A program made the position numbers and the translations under genes. Below are positions 45,095-55,500 of a stretch of DNA of 64,000 bases, piece by piece. Numbering within the stretch: position 1 is the first letter of the stretch; each line of letters opens with the position of its first letter. The notes under the pieces are model-generated. The model saw only the letters and a program-made list of their open reading frames with translations. It ran no database searches and was not told where the DNA came from. This stretch comes from Hirsutella rhossiliensis (taxonomy: Eukaryota > Ascomycota > Sordariomycetes > Hypocreales > Ophiocordycipitaceae): positions 310,001 to 374,000 of the forward strand of contig NW_025408679.1 of assembly GCF_020360975.1 (NCBI RefSeq). The letters run 5' to 3'.

Positions 45095-46168
45095 ACTGGC
45101 GACTTGGAGAGCCGGAGGCCTAGGCGGAGTTGCACGTGGCCAGCGGCAGCTCAGGGCGAGTGCGGAAAATCGGGAGACGGGAGGGAAGCTTCAACCCGTC
45201 GTCATCCGTGCTGGACTGCGTGGTTCGGAGAGTGACGATGAAGCTGGGCCTCGAGTGACGTGCCTCGGATGACGTAGGCGGCAAGCGCAAGTGGGAATGG
45301 GGCGCCGGTCGAGGGCGTCTCGAGCGTCTCGAGGGAGGCTCTGATGGTGAACTGATTCCAGAGTACGGATCGAAGGGTGGAATAGCCGCCACGGTTGGTA
45401 GCACGCAACAACGGTCAGCGAGCCAAGTCAAGTCAGTCAATGAAGTTACGGAGTATGCATTCATCGTCCCGGCAAGCAGCATCCCCGCCCGCTTTTGCTC
45501 CTGCCTCCACTGGACAGGGTACTAAGCAGGTACCTCGCGACGCCTCATTGCTGGCAGCGAACGACGGCACCAAGCCTCCCGGACTGGCCATTGTTTGAGG
45601 TACCCACTGGTTTCCCATCCCAACCCTGCCGTTGATGCCTGCACAGCCGCAGTACCTCAGGTACCTGATACGGAGTACTCCGTTACAGGAGGGTGCAGTG
45701 GAATCTCTGGCTGCCCGCACCTGACTGTACGTAGCCGGTTCGGCAGATGGCAAACGCCCGAAAGTGCCTGCCCGGGTAATTACGTCGTACGTGTTCATAC
45801 AAGGGCGCCTTGGACAAACAGAAATCAAGCCGTCATCTTCAGACTCCGTCGACCCAAAATCGGCTGCAGTTGGAGCCTTGCGTGGATAGCCAGATACACG
45901 AGTCCGGCACAGAACCCTTGGAGCATAATGTGCGCGCCCGCCGAAACCAGTCATCTGTCCACCATCCCGAAACGCCGTCAGCCTCCCCCGCCATCCCAAA
46001 GCCATGCGATACAAACGACTGCGAACCTTCAAGGAACTGGCTAGGACAGTCCAGGACAGTCGAGGGAATTGCCCTAGTCGCCCAGGATAGATCGGTTGTG
46101 CCAAGTAGGGGAAACAAGTAACATGAAAGAGAAGAAATGGGGATGCAAGAGAAACCCAGGCAAAAGCT
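45095..46168. promoter_or_regulatory. Upstream region of the Ybp gene with TACGGAGTA palindromes
   Basis: About 1.07 kb between the Ybp start and the MIP1 stop. It has TACGGAGTA at 45447-45455, the perfect 14-bp palindrome ACGGAGTACTCCGT at 45670-45683, and AGGTACCT-like words at about 45530, 45598 and 45655. No gene is supported. Confidence 0.5.
45670..45683. promoter_or_regulatory. 14-bp palindrome ACGGAGTACTCCGT
   Basis: A perfect inverted repeat built from two TACGGAG half-sites, similar to the copies at 28207-28227. CGG half-sites in inverted arrangement are typical of Zn(II)2Cys6 dimer targets, but the same word could be a dispersed genomic motif without such a role. Confidence 0.4.
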
Positions 46169-49100
46169 TCACACCCTCGATGTGGACCGCGTGCCTTTGC
46201 CCGTGTTTCGCTCCCACGGCCATTGGCCCCGCTCATCTTGTCCATTGCGACGTCGCCAATTCAAGGCCTCGGCCACCGACATTGGCTCCCCTATTGGCAT
46301 TAGCTGTGGGTGAGCATGATACGGCAACACGTTGTTCAGCGCCTTCTTGCTCATGCGCTTGTCCTTTGGCGGCGCCGCGGCATCGACCTTTCTGAAGCCC
46401 TTGACAATCTCTCGCAACTCGTCGTCATTCGCCACTTGGGCCTTGATAAAGGCCAGGCTGTCACCCGACGCTTCCTGCATGGCCTGCATCACCGGCATGC
46501 GGGGGACGTATTCGATGCCGTCCAGCTGAGGCGCATTTTTCGCACCGGGCACCACTGCCGGATCCAGCATGGCCTCGTGGCCCATGTCCAGCAGCGTCTT
46601 AATGTCCAAGCTCTCGCCCGGGGCAATCGGCGTCGTGTGGCTCGGCGTCACGCACTCCATATCGACTTCTTTGCGCAGGACGTGGTCAATGTCCACGGCG
46701 GAGAAATAGGCGCAAGACTGGGGCAGGTCGTCGATACCCGCCTGCTGTGCAAACATGGCTCGTGTCCAGACGTTGGCCACTTGGAGAGCCATCGCAGCCC
46801 TGTACTTGTCTTCGTCTTTGACCAGATAGCGGATCTCGTCATGCACCGTAATGGCCAGTCGGGCTTCAAGCTTGTACCGCCGGATGAGATAGTTCATCGA
46901 CACAATCAGGAGGTGGAGGTAGTCGACGCCCGACGACTGGATCGCCCAATTGATGCGCGATGTCAAGTACCCGCCCTTGCCGATGAAGCGGCTCATGAGC
47001 GCCTCGGTGATTCCGGCGCCCAGCACCGGCGTCCGGGGCCTTTCCTGCTCAGCAAACTCCTCCAGCTTGTTGAACACAAATGACTCTGTTCCGCCGCGCC
47101 AGAATGGTCGCTTGTAGAGGGTCCGCCGCGCCGTCTTGGTCCCCTTGGTGTTGGCGTACAGCCTCGACGCCGTCTCCATGGTTTCCTTTTCCGACAGCCC
47201 AGGGTTGAACTGTCGAAGAAGCGTTGCGGCAAACTTGAGCCCCGCTCCGTAAATGCGCCCGTAGTTGAAGACTTTGGCGTCGTTTCTGGAAATGCCCAGG
47301 ATGGACGCCGTTCGTGAGTGCAGGTCTGTGCCGGCAGCCTTGGTGCCCTCCAAAGTCATGAAACCGACGGCATTGCCGCCGTGGAGTTTGAAGGTCGCGT
47401 CGCCCACAAGGCTGGCAATCCACAGTTCCTGCGAATCGACGTCGGCGCCGACAAAGCAGTAGCCTTCCGGGGCCTTGACCATGGCCTTGAGCTCGGAGCC
47501 CACGCGGTTCTTCTTGGCATTGCTTGCGGTGAGCCACGTGTTTTCCACCGCTCTCCTGGTGATGGTGCCCATGGGGATGATCTGTGGCAGAATGAACCCC
47601 TTGGTCTCGGCTGCAGTCTTCTTCTTCCGGCCTCTCTTGGGCTTGGGCTTGGGCAAGTCGTCCTCGTAGACAACCATCTGAGACATGATGCGGTCCCGAG
47701 CACTGATCCAGTACGAGCACGAAGCGTTCATCTCCAATGCTTCCTTAGCATAAGGGTACGCGGATGACAGGGTTCCCTTCTCAAAGTAGGCCAGATAGCC
47801 CTTTGCCATGGGATTGGCACACCGGGCAGCCGGCCCGTCCTTGTGAGGAAGCTTGAAGTAAGCGTGGTCTCTATCGTCGCGCAACGCAGCATCTGTTTCG
47901 TCGAAAACACACGCCGTCATCTGCGCCAGTGTATACTTGGTCGATTCGGCCCGCGGTACTCTGAATGTCCAGCCGTACTTGTCAGACCAAAACATGGGAT
48001 GGTTGTCCCATGACATTTTCAGGAGCAAGGGCGCAATGCGGGTTCGCACGGTGATGCCGATGGGCGCGTCGTTCTTGGCGAAGAGGTTTTTATACCACGT
48101 GGGCATCCCAGGCATCTTTTGCCGCGCCGCCGGCCTCGGCGGATCGTCCTTGCGCTTGCCCTTTACCATGCGCACCTCCTGGCTAGACCAGTCGAGTTGC
48201 TTCATCCAAGGGTCACTCGCCCATTTTTCTGGGTCGTCTTTCAACTCGAGCGCCTTGGCGGTGAGACCAACCAGCCTCTCTCGAACGGCGTCAGAGAGCT
48301 TGTTGTAAGTTGCTTCTGCGTTGGCAATGTACATGTCCCAGGTCCGGTCGACCGGGAGGATGACGGAGGAAAGGTGTCGGAGTGCAGCGAAACTGACCGG
48401 GTGTGGGCAGACGTCGAGAAAGTTGGGAAAGACAATCTGATAGATGCGATGCGTGATGGAGACATCGGCAGCACAGTAGTCCATGAGCGAATCAAGATCA
48501 GCCAAGACGCCCTCGCGGTCCAGTTGCCCAAAATCATCACGCTTGGCCTTGTCGATGGAGACGTCGAGGTGAAACTTGGCGACATCCCGCAACGAGTTGA
48601 TGGAGCTTCGTTCCACCCAGAGCTCTTCTTCCTCGTTCATGCTCCTGTTGCTCAAAAGTTCGGCGAGCTCATTGTCCGGTGTCTGGGCGACCACTCTTTC
48701 TCGCAGCTCGCGATTCTTTCTGTGTTTCAACCAAGTTGGTCGCTGTTGCGAGCACATGCCGTTGACTGCCACGTGGAGCGACATGGTGTCGAGAAAGGCA
48801 TTTCTGGACTGCTTGAGGTCGTACTCCTCCAAGACTCTTGCTCTGTCGTAGCCAACGTTGTGCCCAACAATGATGCGTTCCTTGGTCGGGTCGCCCAGGG
48901 GAATCAGTTGGCGGTCATTCTGGGACTCGCCAAGTAGCCAGGGAGATAGCCAAGCATACCAGGCCTCGGGACTAGCTGCGCACGCCATGACGGAGAAGGG
49001 GCTCTCCTTCCACAGTGTCTCGGTATCGAAGCAGAGCATATCCTCATCCGGCGCGTCGACGGCCTCTGTGCGACCGTCGGGATAATACTTGATCCAGCCG

Positions 49101-49672
49101 CTCCGCCGTACCCATTTTCGAGGTTTTGGCGGAATGCTGGAGCGAACGAATTGCTTCGCAAGGGTCAGGTACGGCTCTGCGCAGTCTGTTCCGAGCTTGT
49201 GAAAGTGTTCGTCGAGGGTTCGGCCTTGCAGCGGGGGGAGGTCAAAGGCGATGGGATCCGAGTCATCGGCGGTCTTTCCGAGCAAGTCGTGCCGTCTCAG
49301 GTGGTCCTTTGACAGCTTGACGAGCTCTTCGGGAGGGGGCTTGTTGCCGTCGGGGAATATCTGGTTGAAGACGTGAGAGCTCAGCTGCTGCACGCCAATC
49401 TCACTGAAGCGCGACTGGGATGCAACTAGGTGCCACGATGTTAGCGGATCCATGGGTGACAGCGGAGGCGAAAGGACGTGGAACACACTCGCGAGGCTTC
49501 CTCGACTCTTCGCAATTGCGCCTTTGGTGACATCGGCCAGCCAGCGCACATGCGCCCTCCTGGCGTGGCGACGCCATGCCTGGTGGCGGGCTATGCGGAC
49601 GAAGCTTGACGTCGCGGCATGCTGGATATGACCAGCGGCGGGAGCGAGAGCATTCATGTGCGAGAGTGTCAC
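46169..49672 (-). CDS. MIP1: Mitochondrial DNA polymerase gamma (family A)
   Basis: Two exons, 49672-49489 and 49425-46169 (minus), give 1146 residues; unspliced it would be 1167. Mip1 replicates and proofreads mitochondrial DNA. The N-terminus is arginine/alanine-rich (FVRIARHQAWRRHARRAHVR), a mitochondrial presequence. Exonuclease motifs are CFDTET (about residue 197), VGHNVGYDRARV and DYCAADVSITHR. Polymerase motifs are A (GADVDSQELWIASL, about 720), B (RNDAKVFNYGRIYGAG, about 785) and C (ITVHDEIRYLV, about 923). A fungal C-terminal extension of about 200 residues follows. The proposed intron (GTGTGT donor, GCTAAC branch, CCTAG acceptor) is 63 nt and contains no stop, so the unspliced frame is also open. 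The second Met (six codons in) is an alternative start. Confidence 0.94.
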   Translation of the reverse strand: MTLSHMNALAPAAGHIQHAATSSFVRIARHQAWRRHARRAHVRWLADVTKGAIAKSRGSLASVFHVLSPPLSPMDPLTSWHLVASQSRFSEIGVQQLSSHVFNQIFPDGNKPPPEELVKLSKDHLRRHDLLGKTADDSDPIAFDLPPLQGRTLDEHFHKLGTDCAEPYLTLAKQFVRSSIPPKPRKWVRRSGWIKYYPDGRTEAVDAPDEDMLCFDTETLWKESPFSVMACAASPEAWYAWLSPWLLGESQNDRQLIPLGDPTKERIIVGHNVGYDRARVLEEYDLKQSRNAFLDTMSLHVAVNGMCSQQRPTWLKHRKNRELRERVVAQTPDNELAELLSNRSMNEEEELWVERSSINSLRDVAKFHLDVSIDKAKRDDFGQLDREGVLADLDSLMDYCAADVSITHRIYQIVFPNFLDVCPHPVSFAALRHLSSVILPVDRTWDMYIANAEATYNKLSDAVRERLVGLTAKALELKDDPEKWASDPWMKQLDWSSQEVRMVKGKRKDDPPRPAARQKMPGMPTWYKNLFAKNDAPIGITVRTRIAPLLLKMSWDNHPMFWSDKYGWTFRVPRAESTKYTLAQMTACVFDETDAALRDDRDHAYFKLPHKDGPAARCANPMAKGYLAYFEKGTLSSAYPYAKEALEMNASCSYWISARDRIMSQMVVYEDDLPKPKPKRGRKKKTAAETKGFILPQIIPMGTITRRAVENTWLTASNAKKNRVGSELKAMVKAPEGYCFVGADVDSQELWIASLVGDATFKLHGGNAVGFMTLEGTKAAGTDLHSRTASILGISRNDAKVFNYGRIYGAGLKFAATLLRQFNPGLSEKETMETASRLYANTKGTKTARRTLYKRPFWRGGTESFVFNKLEEFAEQERPRTPVLGAGITEALMSRFIGKGGYLTSRINWAIQSSGVDYLHLLIVSMNYLIRRYKLEARLAITVHDEIRYLVKDEDKYRAAMALQVANVWTRAMFAQQAGIDDLPQSCAYFSAVDIDHVLRKEVDMECVTPSHTTPIAPGESLDIKTLLDMGHEAMLDPAVVPGAKNAPQLDGIEYVPRMPVMQAMQEASGDSLAFIKAQVANDDELREIVKGFRKVDAAAPPKDKRMSKKALNNVLPYHAHPQLMPIGEPMSVAEALNWRRRNGQDERGQWPWERNTGKGTRSTSRV
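49426..49488 (-). other. Probable stop-free 63-nt intron in MIP1
   Basis: The donor reads A|GTGTGTTCC, the branch site GCTAAC, the acceptor CACCTAG|TT. Removing it joins GSLA to IASQSRFSEIGVQQLS, which reads like the conserved start of the exonuclease region. Retaining it would add 21 residues after the presequence. Its length is a multiple of three and it has no stop in frame. Confidence 0.65.
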
Positions 49673-50878
49673 ATGACGGCACGGCGACTAGGTGCCCGGG
49701 AGACTTACGGCAGCTTTAGCTACCAGGGCCGAGTTGTGAGGAGGCAAGGGGCGAATAATTCAAGCGTCGTCGCGATGCGCCGGACGGAGTTTGCGATGAC
49801 TTGCACGATTATGTCATCCTAGGGGTTTCATGCACTCAGCCTTCAAGGTGGGGAACCTCAAACACCCGGGAAACCCTTCCCAGGTGGCCGGATTAGGCGT
49901 CAGGGCGCTTCGCCTTGCACAATAGCAAGGTACATAGGTACTTGATAAGCAGGCCTCGCTTGGTCGCCCTTTCGAGCTTCAAGTCTGGGCCATTACTGAT
50001 GTGGCTGGCTTCTCTTCGGGACCAGGCTTATCAACTGGGCACAAGTATTTATGTGCTTTCGTGTACTGTAAGTTGGGCCGGGTAAATAATAATGAAACTT
50101 CACCTGGACGTACTCTTTTTACCTTGTTATGCTTTGGCATAAACATCATGTTTGCTGATCTCTTTGCACCGCACTGGCTGTGGGTAAGTACGTACTGGTA
50201 AGGTACCAGGTACCTAAATACAGCAAGTCACTGGCTCTACAGTACAGTATGCTGCCTCCAGTTCAACGAATGCTTGGGTCCCGCTTGCTCGTGTAGTCTC
50301 GTCAGGTGTCAGCTCTGGGTATTATTTACCTACCTACTTCTGTTTACATAGTACTGTTGATGTTCAGTTTGGACACTGTCGTTCTACGTACCTCGCCTTG
50401 CCTACCTAAGTACCTAGGTACCTTATTAGCGGTACCTCATCTTAATACCTAGGTACCTACCTACCTACAGTACCTGTTACCTATTATTACCAAGGGAACC
50501 CTTTGCGCTAGGCCCCGCCACCAACGCAAGTCAAGGCGAGCGGTGCTAGCTAGGGAGGTACTCATCGTCACACGTAGGCATGTGGCCACCCGCCAACCCG
50601 TAAACGGTACACCACTATTAATTATCAATCGGGACAAACCCCATCGGGCTGAAGGCACAATTACTCGGCACTCCATGCCACGAATTCCCGCCTCATCACG
50701 GATACTCCTCGCCCAGCTCTGGAGCCGCCCATCCCTTTGCCTTTTCCACCTCGAGGCGGGCCTCGACGCACCCGCACTTTGCTCTTCGCCGTCCGCTCTC
50801 TTCCCCCGACCGTCTGCCCTTGTCTCGCTTCGCGTGCCAACGCCCGACGACGCGATCTCGGCGGCTGCGGCGGCTAGG
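49673..50878. promoter_or_regulatory. Divergent promoter region MIP1 / Slx8-like gene, AGGTACCT-rich
   Basis: About 1.2 kb with both promoters. AGGTAC/TACCTA words are scattered from 49928 and become dense at 50384-50485. The frame leading into the downstream gene is open from 50543, but similarity and composition favour the later ATG at 50879. No separate gene is supported. Confidence 0.55.
50384..50485. repeat. Cluster of TACCTA / AGGTACCT words
   Basis: At least ten overlapping copies of TACCT in about 100 bases, several forming the palindrome CCTAGG or the AGGTACCT word. The arrangement is irregular rather than a strict tandem array. Smaller groups lie at 49928-49945, 50200-50216 and 50329-50340. 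Confidence 0.75.
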
Positions 50879-52166
50879 ATGGCGACAGCTGCAGGGCCAG
50901 CCGATTCATCATCCACCGGCCAGCCTGGCCATGAACAGCCGCTGCTGCTGACTGCCGCCCGAAGCCCCTCGATCCCGCTCAGAGACAGCTGGCACTCGGT
51001 CCTGCCACCGCTGCCTCGGCAACGCTCGCCTCTCGTTCGCTCGTCCTCGCCCCGACACCTCTCCGCTGCATCCTCGCCCCCGGCCACGAGGACGACACAC
51101 GTTTCCCTCGACTCCAAATTCTCAACGCCCATCGGCCCGCGAAGCCCATCTTCGGCTCAGCCGCAGTCCCATCACTTCGATAGCGACTTCAACCCTCCCT
51201 TCGATTGGGGTGATGATAGCGCCGACGAGTTCCCCCTCATCATGTCTGCTAACTCCATGCACGACGCACCGTTCGACGACCAACTCCTCAGCGTCTTTGC
51301 CGACAACGATTTCTCCTCACCCTCGAGCTATCCGTCCTTCCTGAACCCACTTCCCGCCACAAGCCCGCAGGCAGACCAGGACTCGGGTCAGCACCAACTC
51401 GCCACCACGCACGATACCGGCTCTGGCCCCCACTCCCGCCGTCCCTCGCTCTGCCTTGGGTTCCTGGCCTCTCCCTCACGATCCACAACTCGCAGCGCAG
51501 GAATTTCCCAAAATACGCTTTTTACAAACGGCTTTGGCGATCAAGATTTGTCGTCCGAGGGAGCGCAGAGCGTCGGGATGCCTTCTGCCTCGTCCCGAGA
51601 CGTCTTGAATGCTCTCGACCGAGCGCCCGCTCCAAAGAGGCGGCGGTTGTCCAGGACTGGAAGCCGTCAGGCACAGCTCGAGCCGCTCGCTTTACCAATC
51701 CCGCCAGACGACGACGATCTATTCGCCGACAACGAAAAGCTCGAAGAGCTCGACGACATGAACGGGCTGACCACCATCGACCTGACCGAGGCCAATGAGG
51801 TCCCAGAGGAACTGAAGAAGCCCAAAGTAGACAACCGGGTCAAGATCTCTGCCTTCCAGTGCGCAATCTGCATGGACGATGTCACGACCCTCACGGTCAC
51901 GCACTGTGGTATGTGCCCCATCACCAGTCGCCTGTTGGGGCCCTCGTTAACCCTGCCACTCCAAAGGCCATCTGTATTGCCAGCAGTGCCTTCATTCGTC
52001 GCTCAATGTGGATTCGACAAAGGGAAAATGCCCCATGTGTCGCACCAAGATAGATATGAAGTCCCGCTCGTCGTACAGCATGAAGACCAAGGGGTTCTGG
52101 CCGCTCGAGCTGAAGCTCATGACCACAACCAGCAAGGGCAAGCGGAAGGCGGCTTCCACGCCGTGA
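50879..52166 (+). CDS. Slx8-like RING finger protein (possible SUMO-targeted ubiquitin ligase)
   Basis: Exons 50879-51908 and 51967-52166 give 409 residues. The C-terminal C3HC4 RING (from about residue 328: CAIC, HCGH, CQQC, CPMC) is completed by splicing the 58-nt intron in the middle of the CGH. It is followed by the basic LKLMTTTSKGKRKAA end. Just before it lies TTIDLTEANEVPEEL, which fits a SUMO-interaction motif (I-D-L-T followed by acidic residues). RING plus SIM and a basic tail is the plan of Slx8/RNF4-type SUMO-targeted ligases in DNA repair. The N-terminal two thirds is disordered, rich in serine and proline. The start is uncertain; upstream in-frame ATGs exist at 50543 and 50678. 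Confidence 0.75.
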
Positions 52167-52588
52167 TGGCCATCGGCAGGGGAGATGTCAGATCCAAGCA
52201 TGAAACAGGCGCATCGGAGTTTGACCTTGGCAAGGACGATTTCGAAGCATCGCTGGCTCCGCACTCACGGTTGAGCTGGCAATTCACCAAATGGGCCACA
52301 TTGGCGAGCATTTGTCTATACTCCTAACCAGCGATATCCGGGAATTCTGTCCCGCAGACAAACCATTTACAAGCCCACAAGTCTATCCCCGGAATCCTTT
52401 TGCCGACTCGGCAGGCGGACTGATCGAGGTTATTCTGCTGTTGCCCTCCCATCGTAGATGAACAACCACGTGCCATCGACTTTTATCCCAACGCCAGCAA
52501 ACCGCGCGGCCTGCAAATTTCCTTGCTCCCCTGACAGTGGAGCCGCCTTGCGAGCCCATGCTCCTGGCCATCTGCGTCTTTTGAGATC
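52167..52588. other. Intergenic DNA between convergent genes
   Basis: About 420 bases shared by the 3' ends of the Slx8-like gene (+) and NUP192 (-). Nothing else is recognised. Confidence 0.55.
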
Positions 52589-55500
52589 TCAATGAAACAA
52601 AGCCTGATTTGCCTTGCTCGATCCCGATGTGACTTCGTCCTCAAACTGTCTTTTCATTAGGGCTTGGTCCCGACGCTGCTGGGAAGGAGAAGCGACGATG
52701 CTGCCAACTTACCTCCAAAAACCCCGTCGCGGCAATGACAACCATAAGCCCGTCCGCCAGCTCCCCAATCCGCTCCTCCAGCCCCTCGCTGGCGTGGGCG
52801 CCGCCAATGCCAGCGCTACGCTTCAGCGTGTGGGTCACGAGCATCCGGTGGTCCGTCAGGAATTTGCGCCCCTGAACAGCGTTGTGGCTGCCGCGGCTCA
52901 GGAGTGCCGCGGCAATGATTCGGACAACCTTGGCCAGCAGGTCGTAGTGCTGCTCGAGGGCACGCGAATTCTGCGAGTCGCTCTGCAGCTCGGGATCGGC
53001 AGTGAACAGGCCCGATGTCTCGAGGGTGCGGAATACGTTGGCATAGAGGATGTATTTGGCGCCGGCGCGGGATTGCGAAATCTCAAGCAGGAGTGCAAGA
53101 CGGGCGTTTTGGTAGTTTTGCTGGTCGCCGTGGCCTATCATGCGAAGCGTTAGCTAACCAACTCCAAGATGTCCCAAAAATTCGAAACCCACCAGACGCG
53201 AAAGCTTCGTGCCACTCCTGCATAATGTTCCGAAGGGAGTCGACGAGAATGCCGATAAAGTTGAGCCGGTTGAGCGTTTCTATGACGTGGTTGTCGTCTT
53301 CTTGACGGCCGACATGGACCAAGGCATTGAGGAGAATGAAGGCTGCAGTTTGGCAACTGGCCTGACTGCAGTAGGCATCATCACATATGACGTTGATGAG
53401 CCTCTCTCCATAGACTTGAATGGTCTTGGTAGTCTTGGGCCGACTCGAACTCAGGGGTCCCTGCTCTGACATTCCCGTGAGATACCTGTAGCAGATTTCG
53501 TAGTAGACCGATCTCAAGACCGGCGAGCCGGCCCACTTGCCGATAGCCTGAAGGCATATCTGGAAGAGTTGGTAAAGTTTGTCGCTGACAAGATTGCCGA
53601 TCGCTTGGCTCTGCTTGTCGCCCGCATCGGTGGCTGCCAGATCAAGCCTGAAGAGAAGCACTCGAGCCAATCTGGCCAGTTCCAAAGCTTCCTCGGGGCG
53701 GTCTGACGCAAAGGCTTCGAGACTGGGGAGCACAGCTTGGAGTGCCTGCAGGAAGAAGGAAGTCTGCGCCGTTCCCTTGAAATCATTGCATTCAACCATA
53801 ATCAATAGCAGCCGGGTCCAAGACTTGAGCACCTTGAGGCACAGTGTCGCAATCTGCTTCTGCCTATTAGTTGACAAGAGGAATTCCAGGATCATGGCCT
53901 CTTCCTTCTCAATGGCCACCAGGTCTTGGGCCGCAATTATGGTCCCTTGTCCCTGCTGCTCGCCTCGTTTGAGGAGAAGGATTTCTTTTGCTCGATCCAC
54001 GTTGTAAACGAGATTGGAGTCGGCATCAGTCTCCAGGCAGGAAGAAACATCCAGGTCCTTGTAGAACTGAAGGGGCGGCGGCGGAATGTCCCAGAGGCCC
54101 TCGGGAAGGAGAAAGTCGAACAGGTCAAAGGCTGTCGGCGTCTCAATCGTTTGATTGCCATCGCCAACAACTTGGCCGTTTAAGGCATCGTATATTCGTC
54201 TCTTAACCCCGGGCATGCGACCTTGCGATATCATGCAGAGCTCCGTGGCAATGTATTCCAGAGTCAGGCTGCGCAGCGTCAGGAAGTCAACCAGTGTCGG
54301 AGCACCATCCGTCACGGGGAAATGCACCACGGATATGGTCTGCTCTTCCCACGGTAGGTCGGGCCGAATGACAGATTCGCGGATGAGGAGGTGGAAAAGG
54401 AACTCGTTTTCTCGAAGTTCGTTGATGACGATTGTGGCAGAGAGAGGCGAGGTCCAAAGAATGTGCAAGATGCGCATCGCTCGCGACTTGAGCGCGATGA
54501 GCCACTGTCTCATTCCCGACGAGTCTCCGGAAGGAATCTCGAGCAGCAGCCTCACCAGGCTGTGGAACAAGGATGTCCGGGCCACAAACGCACCGTTGTT
54601 TTCAACAGAAAGAGAGTCGACGCCGCATTTGAATCCCAGGAGCAGATGCGCAATGGTGGGCTCCTTAGGACTCAACTGCAGACACTGCAAGAGGAAGTCG
54701 AGGATGTAGATTTTCGTGATGTAGTTTGGAGAATTCGCTTCGCGGCGAGACTCTAGCGGGGCCATGAGCTCGGAGCCGAATGATCTCGAAATCGCCTCGT
54801 GCTCTCCATTCGCTTCCAAAGCGACAATGGCCTTATTGCGATGCGCGAGTCGGCTCGACCCCGTCCAAGTAGCTGCGATTTTGGAGGATGAAGACATCTT
54901 TTCCAACAGCTTTAGGCATGCCAGTGTCAGATCAGGGTGGCCAATCCCGCAGTAGACCCCGAGGTCCACGACGAGATTGAGTCTTGTCACCAGCCCGTCC
55001 TGGAACGACGCGTATGCTGTGTGGGCAATTGGTAGCCGCGTCTGACTAGCCTGGACCTTGATGAGCGGCCTGACCAGGTTCTGGTAGGTCGCCTCTAGGT
55101 CGAGGACTTTGGTGATGACCTCGACTGCACGCAGAATTCCCAAGATGAGTGGTGAGTCGGGAGCAGCGCTGCCAACGTCTGCCGCGTCTTGATGGATCGT
55201 GCTGAACAAGGCCCTCATCACCTTGTCGTTGAACATCCATTCCATTACCCGCGCAAAAGGATGCTTGCAAACGTACGTCGCGAGATCTGTGGCGGCAATG
55301 ACGGAATCAATCTTGAGATTCGTCTCGTTTGCAATGACAATAAGATCTTCGTTGAACGTAGCCAAGCACGTGAGAATGAATTCGAGGCAGCTGAGCCTCA
55401 ACGTCCGGACCTGATGCTTGTCCTGGAGATCGTGTGACTTGTTCGCCAGGACCAGGCCCATGACAAAGTCCACGTACACTTCAATTCCAGGATACCGAGA

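Noticed and set aside
50543..50878. Upstream extension of the Slx8-like frame
   Set aside because: The frame is open, but the sequence has leader-like composition and lies next to the repeat-rich promoter. The ATG at 50879 gives a better protein start, though the longer form is not excluded.
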